This document shows, one piece after another, positions 34,101 through 46,380 of a DNA stretch of 64,000 nt. The notes under the pieces were generated by a model that ran no database searches, was not told where the DNA came from, and worked only from the letters and a program-made list of their open reading frames with translations. The stretch's first letter is position 1; every line of letters begins with the position of its first letter. The translations under genes were made by a program, and so were the position numbers. Source of the stretch: Isoperla grammatica (Eukaryota > Arthropoda > Insecta > Plecoptera > Perlodidae); NCBI GenBank assembly GCA_945910005.1, contig OX246739.1:10080292-10144291 (forward strand). The letters are read 5' to 3'.

Positions 34101-36792
34101 TCGAAGCGTGAATTCAAATTTCCCGCGCGCGTGTACATGCGCACTATCGCAGATTGACGAATCACGGCTCCGTGGCGAGTGCTCGTGCCTATCGCACTCT
34201 ACCGGAGAGTTTATACACCACTCCAGCGCTCCGCTGGGCAATGTCTCCGCTAGAATGCGTTGTCGTGTTCTGTGCGAGACTGCTAGCACGAGCTCAGGCG
34301 GGGCGGACATCGTTCCATGTGTGCTAGGCGGCCCCGATCGAGCGTTCGTAACAGGTTTACTGTGGCGCAAGGATGGGCAAAAATTTGGAGTGAATCGATA
34401 TATCGATACAGATCGATCTTTTAGGATCCGATACAATCTGAATCGATTCTTTCGTCTAAAGAATCGATCTAAAAAATCGATTTTTTTACACAAAAGAATC
34501 GATATGTCAGAAAATCGATCTTTTTCCGATTTTTTTTACGCACGAGCATTAGAGGCGGCGTTAATGAACGAGGTGCACTTTAAACACTTTAAATACATAA
34601 ATACAAATAAACTAGTCCGTGCAACGAGTTAAATGATAAAACAATACACACCACCACCATAAAATTCACAAGATATTGTTGCAGAGCAGACACAAGCACA
34701 GACTACAAAGATCGTGTGGAAAGAATCGATTTTTTTTCGTTAAATAAATAAGGTACTTAGCTGGACAGTAATCATACACTCTACCGTCACACTCACCACG
34801 CATACACGAAAGTAAAAGTAAGAATCCAACAATCCAACTATCAAAATGATATTGCAAATAAAAATTGAGACAAGAAATAAAGAAATTCAAAAGATCGCCC
34901 AAAAATCGATCTAAAAAAGATCGCCCGAAAGAATCGGCGGGAGTGCAGCCGGCCGTGCCAGACTGTATAGTGGCGCCGTGGCGATATTCCCAACCTATTC
35001 AAAAGATCGCAAAAAATCGATCTAAAAAAGATCGCCCGAAAGAATCGACGGGAGTGCAGCCGGCCGTGTCAGACCGTATAGTGGCGCCGTGGCGATATTC
35101 CCAACCTACGTAGTAGCACTAGTTACGGCCAACACGCTTGAGTAGTGCTGTTCTCATCACTGTTCTCATCCTCATATGCACACTTTTAGCACATTTTAGT
35201 GACAACTAAGAAGTATATTTTCTAATTTGTCGTATGGCGATACGATATTGAAAAGGGATTAAAAAAGTGAAAAGATCGCCTACAAAAGAATCGATTCTAC
35301 CGATATATCGGATGACAAAAATCGATTCAAAATATCGATATATCGGGTGAAAAAAATCGATACATAAAAAAATCGATTCTTTTTGCCCATCCTTACGTGG
35401 CGCGGGGCTGCCTACCTCACGGGCGCTGGCCATCTGGCTCGCAGCGCCGGCAAGGCGGCAGTAGCTGACGTGCTATATTGTCGTTTTTCACGATCGTATT
35501 ATATTCGAGACATATGATATTTTCCACACTGGCTGCTCCAAAATCCACACTCGTATTATATTCGAGGCCGTATTATATTCGGGTCAATACGGTAAAAATG
35601 CAAAAGTAAAAAAAGCTCGAGCTCGACTCGATACTCGAGTATCTAGAAGACTACTCGACTCGACTCGACTCGACTTGTAAAAGTGCTACTCGCACACCTC
35701 TACTTAACACATGTTTAATACTAGTGCTACAGTGAAATACTGATGTGTCGTTTTTCTGGAGGCAAGATAAAAAAAACGTGAAAATTCAAAATTGTAAAAG
35801 CTACAACATAAGTCTACCCAGGTACAATTGGAAATTGGATAATAATTAACACTTTTGGACAATTCATAGTTTCCATGTAAATGTGACCTCACACTGGGGA
35901 GTGACCAGAAATAATTTTTCAACAAGTTTTTTATTTTGTGTGCACAATAAATGGATAATAAAAATAAATATAATAATATGAACTTGGAAAGATACACTGA
36001 GTTATACTGTCGTCTGATCGTATCTGGAAAATTCTTCTTGAAATATCTTTGTGAAAATTAGCCTAGTAAGGTATATTTGTGGACTTGAATAAACACCTGG
36101 CCCCACTCACCCATCCCACCCCAGTGAAATGAGATTTTACTAGCCCGAAGAAAGTTTCACTAGCCTGGGGCGAGCATTAATTTCAACCCCTGACCATTAC
36201 ATTTCAACGTGGGTCGGTCCTATTCATAGTTCCCACGTGACGTCACAGCGGCCATGATTGCGACACAATCGATGAGGACAAATCCTAGACCATGGGCAAA
36301 TACTATTCAAATTTTATAAATAAGCCTAATTAAGAATTTAAAAAGTAAACATAATTAATACAAAATAAAAAAAATACCACACATCAAATTTTATTTAAAA
36401 AAGCAGGCTGGATTTTAAAAAATGAAGAGTTTATGTGTTCTACCACAACCGCTTTTAATTGTTTTTCCATGGCAACATCAAAGTTTGATCACAAATGTGG
36501 CTGCCACGCGCAAAGATGTGATGTACGTGCAACCTATGTATAGGCTACTAGGTCTGTAGTCCACCAATCAACTCTGCTATTAACTATCTCCCCCCCCCCC
36601 CCCCCCAACCAGTACATGGATGTTGTTATTGGGATACTTTCTTCCAGGGCTGCAAATAACTCAACTGGCAGCAGGAACTCTTCAACATCTTCTTCCGCCT
36701 CCTCATCTTCATCTGGGTCTACTACAGGAGCCAGTACTACCAGTAGCCATAGCAGACCCTCTCCCGACTTCATGGACCTAGAATTTGACTAG
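22187..36792 (+). CDS. RNF126: E3 ubiquitin ligase, RNF126/RNF115-like, 8 coding exons
   Basis: Exons: 22187-22270, 22855-22959, 24307-24473, 24546-24674, 25529-25689, 25783-25898, 33017-33135, 36648-36792 (TAG 36790-36792). The joined frame is 1026 nt, 341 aa; human RNF126 and RNF115 are about 310. The N-terminus has a C2-C2 zinc finger (CHQC...CPTC) matching the family's BUZ-type ubiquitin-binding finger. The middle has LDAIVTQLLNQ. Residues around 230-275 form a C3H2C3 RING-H2 (CSVC...CEHVYHENC...CPVC). A Ser/Thr-rich tail ends PSPDFMDLEFD. Family role: RING ligase that recruits an E2 and ubiquitinates cargo, including mislocalised hydrophobic proteins bound by BAG6 and receptors in endosomal sorting. 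It cannot be told whether this is the single ancestor of RNF115 and RNF126. A hexamer AATAAA lies at 37117-37122. Confidence 0.93.
24060..24255 (-). repeat. Possible tRNA-derived SINE
   Basis: The minus strand contains GGTTCGAAGCC (a B-box match) at about 24192-24202, preceded by a loosely A-box-like stretch. No acceptor stem was recognised. It lies in the RNF126 intron just upstream of exon 3. Confidence 0.3.
25783..33135 (+). CDS. RNF126: RING-H2 domain exons split by a 7.1-kb intron
   Basis: Exon 25783-25898 encodes CSVCWEDFHLDEPVRKLPC and EHVYHENCIIPWLEL. Exon 33017-33135 supplies HGTCPVCRKSL, the last two zinc ligands. All eight ligands (C3H2C3) are present. Both boundaries are consensus (GTAAAT donor, TTTCAG acceptor). 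The intron is phase 0 and is filled with repeats. Confidence 0.92.
26476..27225. mobile_element. PIF/Harbinger-like MITE, 750 bp
   Basis: The terminal inverted repeats are at least 45 bp, starting AGCGGCTGTTACACGGAGAA and ending with its complement. They are flanked by the 3-bp duplication TAA (26473-26475 and 27226-27228), matching the TWA preference of PIF/Harbinger. The subterminal regions are rich in AAGTGAAAAG/CTTTTCACTT on opposite strands. There is no transposase frame. Confidence 0.7.
29161..29305 (+). repeat. 72-bp tandem duplication
   Basis: Two copies of a unit starting CAAGTCGATCAAAT and ending AACAATAAACAAAAA lie head to tail with two or three differences. It is a recent local duplication in the RNF126 intron. 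Confidence 0.9.
34369..35395. mobile_element. Innermost nested hAT-type MITE
   Basis: It starts AAGGATGGGCAAAAA and ends TTTTTGCCCATCCTTA, flanked by a 7-of-8 matching duplication (TGTGGCGC 34361-34368, CGTGGCGC 35396-35403). It is dense in AATCGAT and ATATCGATA near both ends. It contains a 112-bp tandem duplication (34889-35108). Confidence 0.8.
34889..35108 (+). repeat. 112-bp tandem duplication in nested MITE
   Basis: Two copies of a unit starting AAAAGATCGC and containing GGGAGTGCAGCCGGCCGTG lie head to tail with few differences. It is internal to the MITE at 34369-35395. Confidence 0.85.
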
Positions 36793-39700
36793 CCCAATTG
36801 TTATGGCATTGGGTCAAAACTTTAAACTAATGTATGTTAAATTTAAGGTACTCTACTACTGCATATATGCAATCCAAGTGTTTTGGTTACTACTTTAACT
36901 GCACACAATACAGTTCTACAGACTTCTAGAAAGGAGGCGAGCATTCCTTACATTGTTACGTAACATATTTCGTTTTGTGCTGGCTTATGAAATGATTATT
37001 TACTATCGTTTTAAAATAGGTCTTCTTATTTTGTCATCCATTTTATGTTTAGTACTTTCTATTTTGCAAGGAGTTAATTCACTTCAATACAAACTTTATT
37101 AGGCTACTTTTTAAAGAATAAATCACTTTCTAAAGCCCCCATAAGGCTTGTCTCTTAGTTGTAGACACAAACATGTACAGGCTGTGTGTGTGTTACTGAA
37201 ACCATAAAAAAACTGTTGCAAAAATAATATTTAAATGATTAGATTTCTGTAATTGTTTTCTCTTTTGCAATAAGTGATTGTTTTAAGTAAAGTGTGGATA
37301 CATTGATTTTTTTTTTAGTATTTCATGTCTTTATACCTAGGCCTACTATGCCAGTCTTATTTTCTTACAGTTCATTCTACACCATGGTTTGTTCTTCTCT
37401 AGAAACAGGTTTGGTATAGGCATGGGTCAAAATGAAACACTAGCAATGAAAACACATGTGCAGCATCTTAGGTCTAAGTTGTACGCTAGCCCCAGTAGGC
37501 ACGAAGCATCTAGCAAGGAACAGTCGCGTGTTAATCGGGTTCAAATAGGAAATCAAGTCAAAGACCACTGTACATTGATGTTTTGAATTCTATTTTTGTT
37601 TGTACATTATGTGCATGCTTTTCTATAAAAACCTTCTAATATAGGGTCTTTGTTTGTACTACATTTTTAAGCATGTGCAGATTATTTTACATTAATTTAT
37701 TTTACATTGTTACATTACGTGTTTATTTCAAATGAATCCCAAGCGTAACATCACATATGAAAGCTCTACTCTGTTTTACATTCACACGCTTCACGCACTT
37801 GTAAGAAATTAGAGCATCCCTGTTTGTCTACATATTATATACCGACATTTTTTGTTTTATAATAATTTAATTCAAATTGGTATGATCTGCTTTATTTTAT
37901 GTTGTAAAAATATAATAACATTGCTTAACTGGCAAATCATGCATGCCTGTGCCCATATTTACTTCAATGTAGGTCGAATAGTTGCAAAGTTGCGTTACTA
38001 CAACACTTTACAGTGCGGGACACTGCTATTACTTGTGTGATATTCCCTACATTATGGGATGCAGCTCATGTTTATATCCAGCAGTTACGAATTATACGAC
38101 CTATAATCAAGAAATATTAGCTCAGGTGTTCAAAAGTTTTAAGAGGCTGTAATGCTATTTTGTAATTTGTATACTTGATAGTTTTATTGTAAAAATAAAT
38201 AATAGACAAACCTAAATGTATATAACAAAAAGTAACAAAGAAAAACAAAATTACATATTACAGGTGTGCGGTTAACCTACTTTTCGGTTAGGGCTTTATT
38301 ACCCGGACCAGGCATCTGCATGATGTGTAACTTTGGGTGTCAACAGATTTCAGATCAAGCCACAAATTAAATACGTAGCTGCTACTTCCATATAGCCTAC
38401 TAATAATTGATCTGTGAGGTCAATACAATGAACTATTGGCGCATCGCATACCTATTTATTTGTTGTGGTTGCCGATCACTAGGGATGGACGAACTTTTAA
38501 GAATTTCGAACCGAACTTGAACTTCTAAGAGAAAAAAAAAATCCAAACTTTGAACTCCAACCAACGTTTTATAACGTGGCAAGCTAATTACAAAAGACAT
38601 TTGAACTAGTAGGTTAGGGCCAAGACCACCTACAGAATAAAATAAAAACACCTCTCAGTTAGCGTAGGTTTTTCATCAAGTTTCATTGAAGATTCGATTC
38701 AATTCTACATATTTAGACAAACCTGTAGGGCAGGTCTTGCTAGAAGAGGGCAATTATTTTTTTATTGTGAACTGAAGTGTACAGTATGCAGGCATACTTT
38801 TCTGTTATATTTGATAGAGACGTGTTTTTATGTTAAGCCTGCTGGGCCTAGTATTCTCCTGCAGAACATTTAGTCATCCCAAGTGTTGTGAAGTAATATT
38901 CCTAATGGAATTCATTATAGGCCTAAAGCCGTAGACTCAAAACAATTAAATCGGGAACATTATCACTATCCATGTTTACATTTTGTTTACAAATTTCCTT
39001 TCCAAGTTATTACTTACCAAAACATCAAAATGAATGGGCACAAACAAAATCTGCTGCATCGTCGAGTGGCGTCAGAACATCTTAGATGCTTAGGTGTAGA
39101 TACTTAGGTGTGGAGGTACAAATGACCGACCTAACTACATTATCCAAGCCGAAAATATAACGCGAGTCGAAAGTTGATCGAACTAAAGCACGTCGGCAAT
39201 ATTCCGAAATCGGCGTTTCAGTTCACTATATTTCACGTCGAGAGTGGGCATAAATTGTGGAATTTCAACGCAAAGTTTGGAAATTTTATAAATGTTAAAT
39301 ACCGTACTTCAAAATAAGTTTGGTTCGAGTTCGGAATTTCAAACGTTCATTCATCTCTAGTCTCTACCTATTATGGTGTCCTGTGGAGTTGAAGCTCATT
39401 TTTATTACATTGCTTATATGTTTTATATAGTGTCTAATTTGCTTTAGAAATGCATCTTATGCTACACCTTAGTTTTCGGTATTTATTATGATGACTAAAG
39501 CAATCAGGACAATGATCCATGGCATTCAGCTGCTAAACTGGTCTTTAAAATGTAGAAAATGAAATCAATCAGTTCCTACACTCAACTTATGACACTACCC
39601 GAACTGAAACAGGGTATTATCCGCACAAGCCTACAAACTATTGAATGTCAAAAACATGCATGATTTTCTATGTACTGAAACAAATCAAATATCTCAATAA

Positions 39701-41000
39701 AGATGGTAGCTAAACCACATTATTACAAGTGAAAGTTGTATCCTTAATGGTGTTACTACTCTATTAAGCTGTGAGGTTTGTTGAGCCATGTTGGATTTAT
39801 GACAAGCTATCCGTACAAAGTTTATTTGAAGATGGTATTGGAACTAATACTTTTCAATCTTTATTCTTTAACATTGGTTTTTAATTTACTGTTGTTACTT
39901 TGGATTTGCACTAAAAATCCAGAGATCTGCTTGGGAGTTATTTCAAATACATGAACAAATATGTTTCAAGATACCAATCAATAGAATATTTTTAATTCTT
40001 ACCTATACTGTAGTTTGTCATTGGTGGTATTAATGTGTACCTGTATAAAATACAGGCAAGATCAAATCCTCAAAATCTGCTCCTCGGAAGACAAGGGGTC
40101 ATTTGATAATGGATTCTGTTCTCTTGGAATGCTCTGCTGGGACGTACGCATGTTCGATAATGGACTCGGTACTCGCCCTGATTACAAAGCACTTAGCATA
40201 GATAGTGGTCTGACCGTGTGCGGAAATCGAGTGCACAGTAGAGGCATATCACCCGCAAACTTTCAATACAAAATAATTATAGCAGTTCCCTCCATGGTTT
40301 AATGTCCTATTATTGGATGAAATAATACACAATCATAGTTGTTCACAACAGATACAATTGCCAGACTAATAATGTTATTCTGATAGATTTTGACCGTTCA
40401 GTTTTGAAATCTGCTGTTACCTACCTAAAATATGCTCTGTTGCTTTTGATAAAAGCAGTGCTATCCATTGTTGTCACGTTACTGAGCGGACTCCATTCTC
40501 TCTGTATATTTCATTATCAAATGCCTCCCAAGTAAAAACATGCGTGCAGACAAACGAAGAATGTACAGAAGATCTCGTTACTCACTCTTATATCTTTTAA
40601 GTTTTTTTAAATATAAAATTTTAAAAACATGTACACTTGTACAGTATAATCTTTAATCTCTATATGATATTAAATGGTTCTATAACATTTTGATCCATCA
40701 CATTGACTTTTCATATTAGAATTAAAAGAAAGTTAAAAACTACTACACAGGGAAAAAACTGTCCATATTGGAAAGTTTTAAACTACTGTATATTTGACAG
40801 TAAAATAGAATCCTTGAGATATAAAATTAATGATGCAAAAACTGTGCAAGGAAATTACTACAGTACATGCAAATAGCAGCATGCATCCCTGTCTTGGCAA
40901 CGTCCAACTATCGGGTGTTGCAACTTGCAAGTACATGGATGTGACCAGCACTAGCTGCGACTGGATGATACTGAATACGTATATAGCTTTGGTTCCATTG
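36793..41000. other. Intergenic, downstream of RNF126-like gene
   Basis: It starts with the RNF126 3' UTR (AATAAA at 37117-37122). Beyond that it is AT-rich without a recognised gene. A stretch at 40053-40302 has a higher-complexity open frame (...KICSSEDKGSFDNGFCSLGM...) after an ACAG, but it matches no family I know and has no partner exon. Confidence 0.4.
38480..39359. mobile_element. Probable old hAT-type MITE
   Basis: The ends TAGGGATGGACGAAC and GTTCATTCATCTCTA are imperfect inverted repeats of the TAGGGATG type found elsewhere in the window. The subterminal regions carry TTCGAA/GTTCGA variants at both ends. No target duplication is recognisable, so it is older or rearranged. Confidence 0.5.
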
Positions 41001-42202
41001 TCCTCATTACAGCACATATTATGTGCATGAGAATCCGTCAAATAGAATGCAATGGAAGTTTCGTGCATCTCCATTTAGCATTTAAAATATAGTATAATTG
41101 ATAACCTATATAGTAGAAAGTAAAGGTACATCCATCCATAAATATATTTTATCTAAACTTAACGAGGTATTCATAACCAAGAAAGTGGGATAGACTTTTG
41201 AATTTTCGTTCGCGATCCCCGTTTAGCAGATATGTATACACAATAAACAATCATGAAATAAAATCTTAATTTGATTCAATAAAACATTAATTTGCATGAG
41301 TGAAGTTATACAATTATTGTGGTATTATTAACCATTGAAACAATAAGACCTACCTACAGATATGACAAGGAAAATCAGTGAAATTTTTCTTTTTTGTGTG
41401 GTTTTTTAAAATGTATGTTTTTCAATGTATAACCCAGGTGAGCCCGTTGTGCTTCGAGACACGCGTGTGTAGACATCGTCGGCTGTCGTCTGAATGGACC
41501 CTGCAAAATAACTACTTTTTTTACCGCTTTTTGTTTTCTGTTCTTCTTTTGGGATTTTGCATCACAGGCTGTTCGAAAGTGAAATTGCAGGAAACAGAAA
41601 ATGGAAAACATTAACCTTAGTCGGAATAATTACTTAGTTTAAAACTTTTCAATTACATTCCAAGTATTTTAACTTTTAAGCTAAAGATTTATCCATATTT
41701 CAGACATTGAAAACTGTCACATCATTCCCTATTGTAGGCTACATGTTCCACGCTAACCTTACACGGCACGTCACCAGGGGTCTACAGGTTCCGTAATTGG
41801 TCAAACGCGCTCTACCGTAATTCCATTCACGATTATGGCAAGAGCAAAGTCTATGATTTTAAGTCATGCTACTTGTAAGGAGAATAGCCTATGCTGGAAT
41901 AATGCGACAAACGGGAAAATACATTCAAGTATTAGATATCTTGCAATGCAAGGTAGATGGAAATACATAGTTGTAGAGGTGGCCCCACACAGCAAGTTTG
42001 GTATTTTTCTTTATAATATACACTGATACATAAGGAAGCAAATCTTGAACAAACAATACTTAACACACACACAAAGGGTAGCACAAAACGGAAAGTGTCA
42101 CCTATGTGGTATTGGGTCGGCTAGACCTCTTGTAATGACTAGCCGTGTTGCGAAGCGGATGCACGATTATCTTGAGAACAGTGTGTTTTCGTAGATGTTT
42201 TT

Positions 42203-42354
42203 ATTGAGAGATTTGCAAGGAATTCATAGTCGGCCCAGTTGTTTCAATGTTATTTCCCATAAACAAAACAAATCCATAGCAACAATGGGTGCCCCTAGCT
42301 GGTGTAGGGGCCGACTATGAATTCCAACCTTACAGGGCTTTGCAAATCTCTCAA
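42203..42354. repeat. Short inverted repeat (MITE-like), 152 bp
   Basis: ATTGAGAGATTTGCAA...GGAATTCATAGTCGGCCC on the left is mirrored by GGGCCGACTATGAATTCC...TTGCAAATCTCTCAAT on the right, with a 14-bp insertion in the right arm. It is non-coding. Confidence 0.75.
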
Positions 42355-43444
42355 TTAACTTCACTTTTTGTACGATCAATTTAGCAGTGTTACGAACATG
42401 ATGTGATTGCATTTAATTCAAATACTGTATATAATTTAAAAGGTCCCCACACTGAGACTAAAGCTTGGAACCTTGATACTTTTCTTGCCAATTGAGCCAC
42501 TGTGGCCACAGTACAGTCTGCTATGTACATGATATATGCAAGTCATCTTGTGTTGTAGGTATTTAGACAGCCGAGTGCTGACAGTTTTTAGTGTAATAAC
42601 TAATAATACATCATTGCATTTTATTTGATCCCTTAAATTGGGAAGTAAGCACATAATTATGCAAATTTTGAAGCACAATTGTATGTGTTATTATTTCAAA
42701 ACTTATAACAATAATAAATGCTTGCCCCATTCTATAAATTGAATACATAATTGATTAATTGATCTTGCGTGGCAACAGTGTCGGTACCGGTATCTAAAAA
42801 GCAAGAACAACAGTTTGTCGAGCCAAAAGTTTAAGGTTTGGAGGCTTAGTTGGGTAACGCTATTAAAATTACTCTCACATCAAACCAATTGTTTGTAATG
42901 CTATAATAATTTCTTTTTTTAGTTGATGCTGCACTATGTTTGAACCTGTACAGTACCATGCCATGCACCACTGTTGGGACAAGATCTGTCATGACTTTCA
43001 CCATAACTCATCTGAACTTCTGGCATCTGGCCACAGGCACTACGTGTCTGGAGGTGTATGTCACAAGAAATCAAAGATCATAGATCAGTTAAAGTAATGC
43101 TTCAACATTATTTGCAGTATTAAATAACAAAATGGCAAATCAAGGTAACAATTCTGAATCAAATAGACAAACAAGAGCAGCGATTCTAAAAAGCTTTCAT
43201 TTTATCAGTGTAAATTGGACAATACATAATTTGCAACTAATTCTTATTATTAGTATTAACTATTTATTTAAAGGACACAATTATGTTTGAATAATGGTTG
43301 ATGTGTAAGACCATTTACCTCAACCAAGTACTACCCTAAAACATATTCAACATGTTGTGAATAAAATTTTGCTCTACTCCAAATGAATGTCAGTGGTTAT
43401 GAAAAGAGTAGGACAAACCGGATACTTGTATGTATACTCGTCGT

Positions 43445-43584
43445 ACAACATCTTCGGTAATGCTTCCGTCACGGGTGGGTGAGCGGCAGCCAACCAGCGA
43501 CCGTGGCTAATTCAGATACCTGCTCGGGTTGGCCGAGACCGTAAACACGTCATTGATTGATGACGAAAGCATTACCGAAGTTGT
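43445..43584. repeat. Short inverted repeat (MITE-like), 140 bp
   Basis: The ends ACAACATCTTCGGTAATGCT and TGACGAAAGCATTACCGAAG are inverted copies, differing by a 3-bp indel and one base. The interior is GC-richer than the flanks. No target duplication was identified. Confidence 0.65.
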
Positions 43585-46050
43585 TTTAAGAGACCTATAC
43601 TAAAATATTTCCTTTGCCTAACACAAAGTTTGCAAAAAAACACTGGATCCTTGATGGTTACGTTGGAAATTTTCCAGTTTTGAAGATTGATTTTCTCATA
43701 ATGTAGGGATGCTAAAATCATTTTAAAAAATGCATAGATCCTGCTACGTGCTAATAGGCCACTCATTCGTTGAGAAATAAGTAATAACCTAGAAATAGTT
43801 TCATCAGAGGTAGATGAAAGCCAACCATCACGTGTGTTTATTGAATGTAGTAATTTTCTGATCAATTGCAACTTGACATCTATATTGGCCAGGACAAGTG
43901 TGACATGTAAAATATGGTTACATATAGTACAGTATGTCAAAAATTAAAACTGTGCTACAGTTTTCAGTTTTATTGTTTGTATACCAATACCATAGATTAC
44001 TTGATGAGTAAATGTGAAATCCAAAATTTATGAAATAAGGCTTTTTGAGGGGAATTTCCAACCCCACGTTTAAGTACAGTAGTTAATAACTGTTAAGTAT
44101 TAAATGTACACCAATTTAATACTAACTAACAGTATTATTGTTTTAACTAAAACTGTTCTGTTTGGCCACGGGATAGAATAGGTCACATGGAAACTGCCTA
44201 TCGTAAGAGGGGATGAAGTAGCCCACATCATATGATCTTCAGGGTTGAGTAGGTACATTGTTAAAATGCCAAATACCTAATGAAATCTTGTCCCAATATA
44301 TTCTACAAGAGCTGATCAAGTTTGGATTTAACTATATGCCTGTCTTGTATCTAACATGTACATATTTTAATCAAATGAATAGTACAAATAATTGTATTTG
44401 AATTTCCAACGATTTGTAATGGACTGGGACATAAAAATTAAAGTATACATTTTCTTGGAATATGATGATGCCATTAAAGAAAAAACGTCACTGAAATTTT
44501 AGGTAGAAGATATATGATATATGGAACATGTTGATTTTTTTTATTTCTGTTACTAAATTAATACAGTAGCGGTAGCCTATACATAATGTTTTTTTATAAC
44601 ATTCACAACATTGACATTTTTAAAGCTAACACACTTGCAGCAGCGTGCGTCAATTTATCAAATTGCTTTCTAGGCACGCGAGCACCTAAATTGTAAGAAT
44701 TTACAATAATCAGTAATATTTGGTATAATGATGTGATACTAGAAAATAATTGGCGGATAAGTCTATATGGACAGTTGGACACAAACAGCACAGGACCATT
44801 TTACTGTAAGACATCTACAACATCTATAAAAACTGTATTTGAATGCTTGATGCATAATCCATAATCACTATAAATTAATAATTATACTAATCTAGAGTGA
44901 ACCATTTGATATCTGCTGGTAGTTCTTAGGTTATGTGGTGACGATAGTTTATCTACTGTACTATAGTCTTCGTAAATGACCATACAAGAGTTGTTACTAT
45001 TACCATGGACTTCTAATAGTAACTGCATAGTTACTATTATAAGTCCATGCTATTACATAGTATGTATTATGTAATAATAATAATGTGTACTCAGTGCTTA
45101 CTTTGTATTGAAAAGTTAGTGACACAATAATACTACTTCATATCTCTGATACATGAGGCTGAAGGGGGGGAGAGGGTTATAGCCCTAACTTTTCCCCAAA
45201 ACGAATTGTTTTCTGTAAGGTGTTTTGTTGTATTCTGTGAATTTTAAACAAATATTAAGGGACTTATTTGTGAACAGAAAAGGAAGTGGATGTGAATGTG
45301 GATAATGTTTAACCATGTCTAAAAAGCCGAGTTTTATTGAAGAAATTATCTCGGAGTACCTATGATCGAGCAAAGTTGAATAACCATCATATAAGTACGG
45401 AAATAATTCCTCCTCAAGACACATTGAAATAAGATCATTCTCTACTTTATCTTTTCTGCCCTTGCTGTATTGGTGTCTGCTGCTGTATAACATGGCATGA
45501 TGACCATAGCTGGCAGTAAGAAGAGTAGAATACCGATTAGTTATTTTTTTTATTAAGAGCATCCAAAAGTTAAAAGAACTTTTGAAACTACAATCTTGTT
45601 TTAAATTTAAACGCGAGGAAAAAATGGTGATGATACACCGTATGACCTGTCGAAGCCATATAACTGCACATCATCACAAATTAAGCACTGTGTCCTGTGT
45701 TGATATATGCAAAATAATGTTCTCGCACTGATATTTGATTCGATATGAAAAAAATTTTCTTTTTTTCTATTTGTAACATTCACAACAAATACCACCTACC
45801 AGTGATTTTGAAACCAAGATTGTAAAATAAAATATGTTGAATTTATAATGAGTACTTCGTATATACTTAACATAATTAGCTCATATATTGCATTAGTATA
45901 GACTATAGAGCATAATGGGTAGGGATAGCACAATATACAGCTGTGAAAAACAGTAGTCATATACCATAAATGTGGGTGCATATTTATGACCAGTTTGTAA
46001 ATGCATTAAATTAGCAAAATGGTCCTTAATCAGTAATCACTTGACAATCA

Positions 46051-46380
46051 CGTCCGGAATATTACATGCAGCGCCGTTGCACGTGCCATGTCACGCCCGG
46101 AATATTACATGCAGCGCCATTGCACGTGCCATGTCACGCCCGGAATATTACATGCAGCGCCGTTACACGTGCCATGTCATGCCCGTAATATTACATGCAG
46201 CGCAATTGCACGTGCCATGTCACGCCCGGAATATTACATGCAGCGCCATTGCACGTGCCATGTCATGCCCGGAATATTACATGCAGCGCCGTTGCACGTG
46301 CCATGTCACACCCGGAATATAACATGCAGCGCCGTTACACGTGCCATGTCACGCCATTGCACGTGCAATATCATGACCGG
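46051..46380. repeat. 43-bp minisatellite with CACGTG in each unit
   Basis: About seven copies of a 43-bp unit containing CCCGGAATATTACATGCAGC and GCACGTGCCATGTCA. Most units have the palindrome GCACGTGC (an E-box core). The last copies are truncated and rearranged. Apparent reading frames through the array are a by-product of repetition. Confidence 0.92.

Larger units (their letters stand above)
34011..35594. mobile_element. Middle nested TIR element with TA ends
   Basis: The terminal inverted repeat TACCGTATTGACCCGAATAT (26 bp in all) opens at 34011 and its complement closes at 35594. TA at both edges suggests a Tc1/mariner-type duplication. Inner copies of CGTATTATATTCG occur near both ends. 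It is inserted inside the hAT-type element 33445-35702. Confidence 0.75.
33445..35702. mobile_element. Outer hAT-type element with 8-bp TSD
   Basis: The ends TAGGGATGTGCGAGTACTCG and its approximate complement (...TACTCGCACACCTCTA) are flanked by a perfect 8-bp duplication CTTAACAC at 33437-33444 and 35703-35710. Both subterminal regions repeat CTCGAG/ACTCGA. Much of the length is due to a second element inserted at 34011-35594. No transposase is recognised. Confidence 0.9.

Noticed and set aside
36534..36773. Acidic protein on the minus strand
   Set aside because: It is the complement of the Ser-rich last exon of the RNF126-like gene, which is supported by frame and splice sites.
41375..41614. 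Membrane protein frame
   Set aside because: Open frames of similar length exist on both strands over the same AT-rich stretch, with no homology or splice context.
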